Source: Sphingomonas oligophenolica
Lineage (GTDB): Bacteria > Pseudomonadota > Alphaproteobacteria > Sphingomonadales > Sphingomonadaceae
Length of the DNA stretch: 64,000 bases
Assembly (NCBI RefSeq): GCF_006438955.1
Contig: NZ_RCZK01000001.1
Span: forward strand, 124,001-188,000
Reading direction: 5' to 3'
A program made the position numbers and the translations under genes. Of the stretch, positions 56,741 to 64,000 are shown in pieces. Below the pieces are notes generated by a model, which made no database searches, had not been told where the DNA came from, and was given only the letters and a program-made list of their open reading frames with translations. The stretch's first letter is position 1. Each line of letters begins with the position of its first letter.

Positions 56741-56892
56741 GATCATTCTCCCCCGTCGTTCGAGCCCATCGATTACCGCAAGCCGACGGGCATTGCCACC
56801 GATCCGACACGCCCCCCTCGATCGCGCCGGGGGATCGCACCCAACCCGACGCCCGTCTTGCCAGCATCGCATGGGCGCGCCACCTAAACCCC

Positions 56893-57576
56893 GTGACCCC
56901 GCCGCCCGCCACCGCCGCCCTGTGCGACCCGCTCGCCGCTATCGAATGGCGCACGACGCCGGGGCTGACCCCTTATGCGGATTCGCTCGCGATCATGGAG
57001 GCGCGCGCCACCGCGGTTGCGGCGGGCGAGGCGCGCGAGCTGATCTGGCTGCTCCAGCACCCCCCGGTTTACACCGCGGGAACCAGCGCCGATCCCGCCG
57101 AACTGATCGATTCCCGGTTTCCGGTGGTCGAGACCGGCCGCGGGGGACGCTATACCTATCATGGCCCCGGGCAGCGGGTCGGGTATGTCGTGCTCGACCT
57201 CACCAAGCGCGGGCGCGACATTCGGCGGTTCGTCCATGCGCTCGAGACGTGGGTGATCGACGCGCTCGCGCAGCTCGGAGTTGCGGCGTTCGCGGTCGAG
57301 GGGCGGGTCGGGATCTGGACGCTGGATCGGGCGCGCGAGGCGAAGATCGGCGCGATCGGGGTTCGGGTCCGGCGTTGGGTGACGTTGCATGGCTTCGCGG
57401 TGAATATCGATCCCGATCTGGAACATTTCGACGGAATCGTGCCGTGCGGCCTGGCCGAATTCCCGGTCACCAGCCTCGCTAAACTAGGGATTCCGGGGGC
57501 CGATCTTGCGCTGTTCGACGCCGCGCTGGCCTCGTGCGCGGGTCGATTCGTCGAAACAGTTTCTTGTCCGGAGTAA
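56893..57576 (+). CDS. lipB: lipoyl(octanoyl) transferase
   Basis: A 227-aa enzyme moving octanoyl groups from acyl-carrier protein to lipoate-dependent enzymes. Catalytic blocks are [20 protein letters not shown], the Lys in [11 protein letters not shown] and the Cys in FDGIVPCGL. The start is a GTG at 56893, and no strong ribosome-binding site is visible. Confidence 0.94.
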   Translation: MTPPPATAALCDPLAAIEWRTTPGLTPYADSLAIMEARATAVAAGEARELIWLLQHPPVYTAGTSADPAELIDSRFPVVETGRGGRYTYHGPGQRVGYVVLDLTKRGRDIRRFVHALETWVIDALAQLGVAAFAVEGRVGIWTLDRAREAKIGAIGVRVRRWVTLHGFAVNIDPDLEHFDGIVPCGLAEFPVTSLAKLGIPGADLALFDAALASCAGRFVETVSCPE

Positions 57577-57677
57577 AACGAGGCTTGAGGCGGAAGAGTA
57601 ATCCGTTTAATGTCCACGTTGGTTTGGGTATTAAGCGGCCAGCAAGCCGGCCAAATCCGCTATCTAGGGAGCTTCCA

Positions 57678-57941
57678 ATGCGTTCAATCATCTCCAAGGT
57701 TCTGACCGGCTCGCTCATCGCCGGTGCCGCACTCGCCGTTTCGGCGTGCGGTCCCAAGGCCGAGACAACGACCGACAACACGATGGTCACCGACATGAAC
57801 ACCACCGACGACATGGGCACGATGACGGACAACATGACCGCCGTCGACGGTTCGATGAACGGTGGCATGATGGCCAACGACACGATGATGTCGAACGACA
57901 TGATGATGTCGAACGACACGATGATGTCGAACAAGATGTAA
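57678..57941 (+). CDS. small Met/Asn/Asp-rich lipoprotein
   Basis: An 87-aa exported protein. The signal peptide with lipobox VSAC is followed by a low-complexity region with at least eleven Met, and a run of MMSND-type repeats (18-bp tandem DNA repeat, 57885-57940). Met-rich repeats can bind copper or silver, but there is no direct evidence. AGGGAG precedes ATG 57678, and a terminator follows at once. Confidence 0.7.
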   Translation: MRSIISKVLTGSLIAGAALAVSACGPKAETTTDNTMVTDMNTTDDMGTMTDNMTAVDGSMNGGMMANDTMMSNDMMMSNDTMMSNKM

Positions 57942-57972
57942 TCCATCGCGTACGGTTTTCCGTGCGTATCCG

Positions 57973-58012
57973 AAAAAGGGGCCATCCGGGCGACCGGGCG
58001 GTCCCTTTTTTG
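57973..58012 (+). terminator. intrinsic terminator after the Met-rich lipoprotein
   Basis: GGGGCCATCCGG (57978-57989) pairs with CCGGGCGGTCCC (57994-58005) around a GCGA loop, followed by TTTTTTG. Confidence 0.85.
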
Positions 58013-58184
58013 TTGGCAGCGCGCCGCGGTCGGGCGCACCGCGGGAGCAACTGGGCGAAACGGAGCGCGCATTCCGATCGCAACCATGATAGGCGCGGCG
58101 GCGGTGATGGTTAATATCGGCGGTTGGCACGCCGACAAAAGCCGCTAGAATCGCTGGATAAATACCCCTCCGGGAGGAATTTCG

Positions 58185-58880
58185 ATGTTCGTGTTGCGTT
58201 TCGTGATCGTGCTCAGCGTCACGGCCCTGGGTCTGGCGGCTGCCCCCGCCTCCGCACAGTTCTTCATGCGATCGCATGATTTCACCGGCACGCCCGTGAC
58301 CGGCGCCGAGGCCGATCTGGGGCTGAATCTCGCCGAGGCGACCACCACCGAACAGCGCGCCGCGCTGGTGTGGAACATGCGCGCCGCGCTGAACGTCGCC
58401 GCGCTGCAATGCCAGTTCGAACCGACGCTGCTGACGGTCGCCAATTACAACGCGATGCTGACCGACCACAAGGACGAGTTGAAGACCGCGTTCGACACGG
58501 TCAGCAAATATTTCGCGCGGACCAACAAGACCGCCAAGGCGGGGCAGACCGCGCTCGACCAGTTCAGCACCCGGATCTATTCGAACTACGCCACTGTCGC
58601 GGCGCAATATGGGTTCTGCCAGACCGCCTCGTCGATCGGGCGCGACGCGATCTTCGCGCAGCGCGGCACGTTCGTCGACCTGGCGCTCGCGCGGACCCGT
58701 GAGCTGCGCAACAGCCTGATCCCCTATGGCGAACAGGGCCTGCCGCGGTACATCGGGCGCGATTACGCGACCTATCCGATGCTCGACGACAAATGCTGGA
58801 ACAAGAAGGGCGAATGGCAGGATCGCAAGTGCGGCGAGATGGTCTGGCGCCGCGCCGCGACCGCATTCGCGCGGAGCTGA
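58185..58880 (+). CDS. hypothetical secreted protein
   Basis: A 231-aa protein. The signal peptide MFVLRFVIVLSVTALGLAAA ends near PASAQ. Regions such as EQRAALVWNMRAALNVAALQCQF and ALDQFSTRIYSNYATVAAQYGFCQ look helical, with paired Cys that could form disulphides. I do not recognise a family. GGGAGGA precedes the ATG. Confidence 0.7.
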   Translation: MFVLRFVIVLSVTALGLAAAPASAQFFMRSHDFTGTPVTGAEADLGLNLAEATTTEQRAALVWNMRAALNVAALQCQFEPTLLTVANYNAMLTDHKDELKTAFDTVSKYFARTNKTAKAGQTALDQFSTRIYSNYATVAAQYGFCQTASSIGRDAIFAQRGTFVDLALARTRELRNSLIPYGEQGLPRYIGRDYATYPMLDDKCWNKKGEWQDRKCGEMVWRRAATAFARS

Positions 58881-58923
58881 ACGCCTGGTTCGCTTCCACC
58901 GCGGTCGACCGATCCCTCCGTTG

Positions 58924-59006
58924 GCCCTGAGCCCGTCGAAGGGCACTTCTCCGCATGGGCAATCTTGCGGGCGGAAAGCAGGGCTTCGACAGGCTCAGCC
59001 CGAACG
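58924..59006. repeat. palindromic repeat, TTCGACAGGCTCAGC family
   Basis: An inverted pair, ctgagcccgtcgaagggc at the left and gggcttcgacaggctcagcc at the right, flanks about 45 bp. A sister copy is at 61445-61527. Confidence 0.75.
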
Positions 59007-59038
59007 GATGGGGTGAGCACGCCCACCAGAAGGCGATC

Positions 59039-59671
59039 TTAGCGCAAGCCCAGCAGCTTGTGGGTCTGGAGCGTCAGCCGCCAGTGCGGGCGCTGCATGA
59101 CCATATCGACGCACGCCGCGATATTGGCGGTGTGATCCGCGCTGTCGAGCGGCTGGAGCAGCCGGTGCGCGAAGTCCCAGCCTTCGAGGACGTCGATATC
59201 GGTCCCCGGCTGGGGCCAGACGAGTTTGAGTTCGTCGCCGCTGCGCTGGACGACGTCGCTGCCCGCCTTGGGGCTGACGCAAACCCAGTCGATCCGGGGA
59301 TGCGCGGCGATCGTGCCGTTGGTTTCGATCGCGATCCGGAACCCCGCACCATGGAGCGCGGCGACGAGCGCATCGTCGACCTGGAGCATCGGTTCGCCCC
59401 CGGTCAGCACGACGAACCGGTCAGCGCGGCCCGATCCCCAATGGCGCTCGACCGCGGCGACCAGCGCATCGCCATCAGCGAACTTGCCGCCGCCGACGCC
59501 GTCGATGCCGACGAAATCGGTGTCGCAGAACGAACAGATCGCGGCGGCGCGATCCTGTTCACGCCCCGACCACAGATTGCACCCAGCGAAGCGGACGAAC
59601 ACCGCGCGCGCGCCCGCGTTCACCCCCTCGCCCTGGAGCGTGAGGAACATTTCCTTGACCGCATAGGTCAT
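59039..59671 (-). CDS. queE: 7-carboxy-7-deazaguanine synthase
   Basis: A 210-aa radical SAM enzyme forming 7-carboxy-7-deazaguanine in queuosine biosynthesis. The cluster motif is C-x14-C-x2-C (FAGCNLWSG, then [12 protein letters not shown]), a spacing seen in related QueE. GGEPML and ETNGTIA are also conserved. It overlaps queC by 4 bp (ATGA). Confidence 0.94.
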   Translation of the reverse strand: MTYAVKEMFLTLQGEGVNAGARAVFVRFAGCNLWSGREQDRAAAICSFCDTDFVGIDGVGGGKFADGDALVAAVERHWGSGRADRFVVLTGGEPMLQVDDALVAALHGAGFRIAIETNGTIAAHPRIDWVCVSPKAGSDVVQRSGDELKLVWPQPGTDIDVLEGWDFAHRLLQPLDSADHTANIAACVDMVMQRPHWRLTLQTHKLLGLR

Positions 59672-60351
59672 GACGCAGCGTAGACCGTGGGATCGGCGAT
59701 GCCGGCCTCGTCGAAGCCCTTGGCGCGGAGCCTGCAACTGTCGCAGCGCCCGCAATGGATCCCGCCGGGCGCCGGATCGTAGCACGACCAGCTGATTCCC
59801 ATGTCGACACCGAGCCGCGTGCCTTCGCGGACGATATCGGCTTTAGTCATATCCTGTAACGGCGCGTGGATCCGGAACGGTTCGCCCTCGACCCCGGCCT
59901 TGGTCGCGAGTTCGGCGAGGCTTTCGAACGCGGCGATAAATTCGGGGCGGCAATCGGGATAGCCCGAATAGTCGAGCGCATTGACCCCGATGAACAGATC
60001 GCGCGCGCCCGCGGCTTCCGCCCAGCCGAGTGCCAGGCTGAGGAAGATGGTGTTGCGCGCGGGAACATAGGTGACCGGAATGCCGGGCTGCACGCCGTCC
60101 TTGGGCACCGCGATATCGTCGGTCAGCGCCGAGCCGCCGAATGCGGACAGGTCCATTGGCATAACGATGTGACGCTCGGCGCCCAGCGTCCGCGCGACCC
60201 GGCGCGCGGCGGCGAGTTCGATGCGGTGCCGCTGGTTATAGTCGATCGAGAGCGCGAGGAGGCGATAGCCCGCTTCGCGCGCGCTGGCGGCGGCGATCAT
60301 CGAATCGAGCCCGCCGGAAACGAGCACGACGGCAAGAGGTGCAGTTGTCAT
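59668..60351 (-). CDS. queC: 7-cyano-7-deazaguanine synthase
   Basis: A 227-aa enzyme making preQ0. The PP-loop SGGLDS ([14 protein letters not shown]) binds [18 protein letters not shown] is conserved, and zinc Cys occur at [20 protein letters not shown] 60351 gives the normal start [14 protein letters not shown]. Coupled to queE. Confidence 0.94.
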   Translation of the reverse strand: MTTAPLAVVLVSGGLDSMIAAASAREAGYRLLALSIDYNQRHRIELAAARRVARTLGAERHIVMPMDLSAFGGSALTDDIAVPKDGVQPGIPVTYVPARNTIFLSLALGWAEAAGARDLFIGVNALDYSGYPDCRPEFIAAFESLAELATKAGVEGEPFRIHAPLQDMTKADIVREGTRLGVDMGISWSCYDPAPGGIHCGRCDSCRLRAKGFDEAGIADPTVYAAS

Positions 60352-60381
60352 GATCCGCGCGGCGCTAAGCCAGTGTCGCGC

Positions 60382-60411
60382 AAAAAGAAAGGGCCGCGGG
60401 TGAGGCGGCCC
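60382..60411 (-). terminator. intrinsic terminator between hslO and queC
   Basis: On the minus strand GGGCCGC pairs with GCGGCCC around a CTCACCC loop, followed by TTTCTTTTT. It separates the hslO transcript from queC. Confidence 0.8.
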
Positions 60412-60543
60412 TAGTGGAGGGCGTTGCCCTCTAGGGAGAAAATGCCGCTCGCAAAGAGAAAGCACCCGGTCGTTCTGCGCGCGAAGCGTTAAGATCGGAT
60501 TAGCGAAGGCCGGTCCCTCCCCGCGGGGGAGGAGTCGGGATGG

Positions 60544-61440
60544 TTACGCGGCGACCGGGAATGTGGTGGCGCAGAACGCGCAATCGACCTGGATCAGGCC
60601 GTCGTCGTTGGCCATCTCCTGCCGATCCTCCGCGGAGAATTTATCGAGCACGCTGGCGATATGGTCGGGGGTGCAGCGGCAGCCGCGCGACAGCACGATC
60701 GGGGTGTGGACCCGCACCTCGTCCTCCTCGTTGAACAATCGCCAGACCAGGTCGTGTAGCGGCAGCGCCGGATCGGTCAGTTCGCCGCGGTCAACCGTGT
60801 TGCCGAGCGTCGCGACATGTTCCCATTCGGGATGGTCGAGCTTTGTATGGAGCCGCTCGCGCCCTTCTTCTCCCTCGGGCAGATGCTGGAGCAGCAGCGC
60901 ACCCGCGACATGGTGCCCGTCCGGTTGCTTGACCGTCGCGACCCGGACGAGCGTCGGGATCTGTTCGGACTGGACGAAATAGCTTTGCGCCGCCTCCGCC
61001 ATCGTCGCGCCGTCGAGCGGGACGATGCCCTGATAGCGTTCGCCGGTCGTCGCCAGATCGAAGGTGATCGCGAGATACCCCGCGCCGAACAGCGCGAACA
61101 AGGTCGGCTCGGCAGGCGCCTCGGCCAGCTTGTCGGCGTCGTACTGGACATAGCCGCGCAGTTCGCCGCCGCGATAGTCGACGACGAGCAGCTGAACGAC
61201 GCCGTTCTCGGTCCGGGTCTGCATCGTCAACTGGCCGCCAACATCCTTCAACGTCGAGCCGATCAGCGCGGCGAGCGTCAGCGCCTCGGCGAGCAGCGCC
61301 TCGATCGCGGGCGGATAGGCGTGCGCGGCCAGCACCGCGTCGAGCGCGGGGCCGAGCCGAACGATCCGCCCGCGCGCGTGGCGGGTGGGGATCGCGAAGC
61401 CGAGTGCGGTGTCGATGTGGGAAGATAATGGGTCTTGCAT
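60544..61440 (-). CDS. hslO: Hsp33 redox-regulated chaperone
   Basis: A 298-aa chaperone switched on by oxidation. The C-terminal zinc switch has CxC (RGCRCTPDHIASVL) and CxxC (DCAFC). The N-terminal domain includes VQLLVVDYRGGELRGYVQ. ATG 61440 is chosen as the start of the conserved protein; upstream codons fall in a palindromic repeat. It is third in an argD-argF-hslO order. Confidence 0.94.
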   Translation of the reverse strand: MQDPLSSHIDTALGFAIPTRHARGRIVRLGPALDAVLAAHAYPPAIEALLAEALTLAALIGSTLKDVGGQLTMQTRTENGVVQLLVVDYRGGELRGYVQYDADKLAEAPAEPTLFALFGAGYLAITFDLATTGERYQGIVPLDGATMAEAAQSYFVQSEQIPTLVRVATVKQPDGHHVAGALLLQHLPEGEEGRERLHTKLDHPEWEHVATLGNTVDRGELTDPALPLHDLVWRLFNEEDEVRVHTPIVLSRGCRCTPDHIASVLDKFSAEDRQEMANDDGLIQVDCAFCATTFPVAA

Positions 61441-61444
61441 AACG

Positions 61445-61527
61445 TCCGTTCGGGCTGAGCCTGTCGAAGCCCGCGTCCACACGCCAAGCGAGGAACCGCC
61501 CTTCGACAAGCTCGGGGCGAACGGGCT
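61445..61527. repeat. palindromic repeat between argF and hslO
   Basis: CCGTTCGGGCTGAGCCTGTC at the left and an inverted near-copy (ttcgacaagctcggggcgaa) at the right, spaced about 40 bp. Same family as 58924-59006. Confidence 0.75.
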
Positions 61528-61565
61528 TCAGAAAGACAGCTAGATGGTCTCGGTCGCTCGCGCGA

Positions 61566-62483
61566 TCAACCGATCTGCCCGAAACACCAGCGCAGGACCG
61601 ATTTCTGCGCGTGAAGCCGATTCTCCGCCTCGGCCCAGATCAGCGATTGCGGGCCGTCGATCACCTCGGGCGTGACCTCCTCGCCGCGATGCGCGGGGAG
61701 GCAGTGGAGAAACGCCGCGTCCGGCTTGGCAGCAGCCATCAGCACGGCATCGACCTGGAACGGCGCGAGCGCCCGCAGCTTGGTGTCGGCGTGGTCCTGT
61801 CCCATCGACACCCAGGTATCGGTGACGACGATGTCCGCGCCCTCGACCGCCTCTTGCGCGCAACCAACCACGCGCGCGCGGCCCTTGCCCAGCGCGACGT
61901 CCGCGTCGGCGGGCTGAAACCCCTGCGGGCACGCGGCGACGACATCGAAGTGCATCAGCCCCGCCGCCTCGATGATCGAGGCGAGGACGTTGTTACCATC
62001 CCCCAACCACGCGACCTTGAGACCGGGGAGCGACCTACCGGTCTCGATGATCGTCAGCAGGTCGGCGACGATCTGGCACGGGTGCGACGCGTCGGTGAGG
62101 CCGTTGATCACGGGGACGCTGGCATGATGCGCCATCTCGTCGACCTTGGCGTGATCGTCGGTGCGGATCATGATCGCATCGACATAGCCCGACAGGACGC
62201 GCGCGGTATCCGCGATCGTCTCGCCGCGACCCAGCTGCATCGATCCCGCGTCGGCGACGATCGAGGTGCCTCCCAATTGCCGGATCGCCATGTCGAAACT
62301 GAAGCGCGTCCGCGTCGAGCTCTTTTCGAACACCATCGCCAGCGTGTGCCCGGCGAGCGGAGCGTCGGCGTCGGGTTTGCCCTTGGGCCAACCGCGGCGC
62401 GCGGCCTTGCGATCGAGCGCGTCGGCGAGCATCGCGGCGATGCCGTCGGCGCCCGCATCGGTGAGATTCAGGAAATGGCGCAT
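61566..62483 (-). CDS. argF: ornithine carbamoyltransferase
   Basis: A 305-aa enzyme joining ornithine and carbamoyl phosphate to citrulline. The carbamoyl-phosphate site SSTRTRFSF, the HPCQ block ([11 protein letters not shown]) and the ornithine loop [11 protein letters not shown] are present. ATG 62483 has GGAG seven bases upstream; ATG 62489 two codons earlier is too close to it. It follows argD across a palindromic repeat. Confidence 0.95.
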   Translation of the reverse strand: MRHFLNLTDAGADGIAAMLADALDRKAARRGWPKGKPDADAPLAGHTLAMVFEKSSTRTRFSFDMAIRQLGGTSIVADAGSMQLGRGETIADTARVLSGYVDAIMIRTDDHAKVDEMAHHASVPVINGLTDASHPCQIVADLLTIIETGRSLPGLKVAWLGDGNNVLASIIEAAGLMHFDVVAACPQGFQPADADVALGKGRARVVGCAQEAVEGADIVVTDTWVSMGQDHADTKLRALAPFQVDAVLMAAAKPDAAFLHCLPAHRGEEVTPEVIDGPQSLIWAEAENRLHAQKSVLRWCFGQIG

Positions 62484-62492
62484 TCTCATTCT

Positions 62493-62633
62493 CCTATCCC
62501 GCTCCCGTCGGGAGAGGGAGCGAGCCGCGTAGCAGCGGAAGGGTGAGGACAGGGTGGGACGAATGCGCTGTCCTCACCCTTCCCAATTGCTCCGCAAGCT
62601 GGCCCCTTCCTTCTCCGAAAGGGAGAGGGACAT
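62493..62633. repeat. palindromic repeat between argD and argF
   Basis: Left arm ctatcccgctcccgtcgggag and right arm ccttctccgaaagggagagg flank about 100 bp containing further inverted pieces (aagggtgaggac/gtcctcaccctt). It is related to the repeat inside glyS at 30148. Confidence 0.75.
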
Positions 62634-62641
62634 TAGGTCAA

Positions 62642-63832
62642 TCAGTCGTCGCTCGCGGCGACATATACCCGCGCCGCGGCCGATAGTTTCTCGACGCATT
62701 CGGCGATATGGCTCTCGTCGATCACCAACGGCGGGAGCAGGCGGACGATATTCTCGCCCGCGGCCACGGTCAGCAACTGATGTTCGTCGCGCAGGAAGGC
62801 GACGAAACGGCGGCTGTCGACCTTGAGCTTCAACCCGAGCATCAGCCCGCGGCCGCGCACCTCCTCGAACAAATGATCGTGGTTCGGGATCATCTGTTCG
62901 AGCGCGCCGCGCAGCCGTTCACCCATTTTGGTGACGTGCTCGAAGAACCCATCGTCGAGAATCACGTCGAGCACCGCCTCGCCCGCCGCCATCGCGAGCG
63001 GGTTGCCGCCATAGGTCGAGCCGTGGGTGCCGAAGACCATGCCCTTCGCGGCTTCCTCGGTCGCGAGGCACGCGCCCAAGGGAAAGCCGCCGCCGATCCC
63101 CTTTGCCGCCGCCATGATGTCGGGCGTGATGCCGTAGAGTTCGTGCGCGAAGAACTTGCCGGTGCGGCCATAGCCCGCCTGCACTTCGTCGAGGACGAGC
63201 ATCAGGCCGTGCTCGTCGCACGCCTTGCGCAGGCCCTGCAGGAATTCAGGCGTCGCAACGCGGATGCCGCCTTCGCCCTGGATCGGTTCGACCAGGAAGC
63301 CCGCCGTGTTGTCGTCGATCAGCGCGAGCGCGCCCGCCAGATCGTTGAACTCGGCATATTTGAACCCCGGCAGCAGCGGCTCGAAGCCGTCGCGCATCTT
63401 GGCCTGGTTGGTCGCGGAGATCGCGCCCATCGTGCGCCCGTGGAACGCGTTGCTGAAGGTGATGAGGTTGTGGCGCTCGGCATGGCCGTTCGCGAAATGA
63501 TAGCGCCGCGCGGTCTTGATCGCGCATTCGACCGCCTCGGCGCCCGAATTGGTGAAGAACACGGTGTCGGCGAAGCTGTGGTCGACCAGTCGCTGCGCGA
63601 GATGTTCGCCCTGCGGCGAGCCGTAGACGTTCGACACATGCATCAGCGTCGCCGCCTGTTCGGCGATCGCCTTGGTCAGGACGGGGTGCGCGTGGCCGAG
63701 GCAATTGACCGCGATTCCCGCCGCCATGTCGAGATATTTGGTGCCGTCCTCGCCGTAGAGATACACGCCCTCGCCGCGCACCGGACGCACCTCGCACCGG
63801 GGATAGACGGGCATGAGTGCGGTGATGGCCAC
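62642..63832 (-). CDS. argD: acetylornithine/succinyldiaminopimelate aminotransferase
   Basis: A 396-aa PLP enzyme of arginine and lysine synthesis. Features include DMAAGIAVNCLGHAHP, TNSGAEAVECAIKTAR, LVLDEVQAGYGRTGKFFA (cofactor Asp) and the PLP Lys in MAAAKGIGGGFPLGAC. I chose GTG 63832 with AAGGAG eight bases upstream. The 5' leader contains a hairpin at 63863-63885. Confidence 0.95.
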   Translation of the reverse strand: MAITALMPVYPRCEVRPVRGEGVYLYGEDGTKYLDMAAGIAVNCLGHAHPVLTKAIAEQAATLMHVSNVYGSPQGEHLAQRLVDHSFADTVFFTNSGAEAVECAIKTARRYHFANGHAERHNLITFSNAFHGRTMGAISATNQAKMRDGFEPLLPGFKYAEFNDLAGALALIDDNTAGFLVEPIQGEGGIRVATPEFLQGLRKACDEHGLMLVLDEVQAGYGRTGKFFAHELYGITPDIMAAAKGIGGGFPLGACLATEEAAKGMVFGTHGSTYGGNPLAMAAGEAVLDVILDDGFFEHVTKMGERLRGALEQMIPNHDHLFEEVRGRGLMLGLKLKVDSRRFVAFLRDEHQLLTVAAGENIVRLLPPLVIDESHIAECVEKLSAAARVYVAASDD

Positions 63833-63862
63833 GGGGCGGACTCCTTTTCCTTGAAACGACAA

Positions 63863-63885
63863 AGGCGGCCCGTTCGGAGCCGCCT
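63863..63885 (-). promoter_or_regulatory. hairpin in the argD leader
   Basis: AGGCGGC (63863-63869) and GCCGCCT (63879-63885) form a stable stem, then TTTGTCG on the minus strand, about 17 bp before the argD ribosome-binding site. It may be the terminator of an upstream gene outside the window or part of argD regulation. Confidence 0.4.
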
Positions 63886-64000
63886 CGGATGATGATACGG
63901 GATCGGGGGCGACAGGACAACACCGCGCACGCCAGCCGGTGAGACCGCCGCGAAATGGCGAGATTCACGGATCAATGGCGCAATGTGCCTGGCGAAAAAT

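Noticed and set aside
60352..60470. preQ1 riboswitch ahead of queC
   Set aside because: The visible structure is an intrinsic terminator for hslO; I could not find the preQ1 aptamer pattern.
2131..62633. Could the scattered palindromes be a CRISPR array?
   Set aside because: Copies are kilobases apart, differ in sequence, and are not regularly spaced with unique spacers.

Overview
The window is a GC-rich alphaproteobacterial chromosome segment, most likely from Sphingomonas or a close sphingomonad. Support comes from gene content and order: a DUF4167 protein, EipA (DUF1134), argD-argF-hslO, petABC, and remnants of a Rhodobacter-type gene transfer agent (GTA) cluster that ends in a DUF2793 gene. 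Family names come from recognising motifs and domain layouts by eye; no database search was run.

Layout. (1) 1-9130, core genes: DUF4167 protein, prmC-prfA, hisS, a DUF1345 membrane protein, an M61 peptidase, ppa and an EipA-like protein. (2) 9130-26450, a genomic island inserted at the 3' end of tRNA-Ser(GCT). It is bounded by a 16-bp direct repeat at 9208-9223 and 26435-26450 and carries a tyrosine integrase at the tRNA end. The integrase-proximal third holds a class III nucleotide-cyclase-like protein divergent from an HNH endonuclease with an unrecognised C-terminal domain, plus small unknown genes and a truncated nuclease. The rest looks metabolic and redox: aldo/keto reductase, metallophosphoesterase, methyltransferase, MsrB-MsrA fusion, then a LysR regulator divergent from an NmrA-cupin-cupin-isochorismatase-hydrolase-NmrA operon, and a cyclic-nucleotide-binding/thioredoxin-reductase-like fusion. 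(3) 26451-40800, core genes: ppdK, glyQS, TraB/GumN, rplY, pth, a 2OG-Fe oxygenase, a serine hydrolase, a VOC protein, UDP-glucose dehydrogenase and an OmpA-like protein. (4) 40909-46669, a decayed GTA cluster. The terminase has a frameshift and has lost a nuclease aspartate, the portal gene stops at an amber codon, a deletion joins portal to g13, and g14, g15 and DUF2793 remain open. (5) 46935-64000, core genes: a pseudouridine synthase, a phosphodiesterase, a MaoC protein, petABC, trmL, hemF, two membrane proteins, lipB, queCE, hslO, argF and argD.

Palindromic repeats are scattered throughout. Several lie in frame inside genes and lengthen their proteins: PrmC at the N-terminus, GlyS at two internal sites, TrmL at the C-terminus. 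The most interesting candidate for an undescribed system is the divergent cyclase-like/HNH pair in the island (11715-13459). The clearest evolutionary story is the GTA decay.
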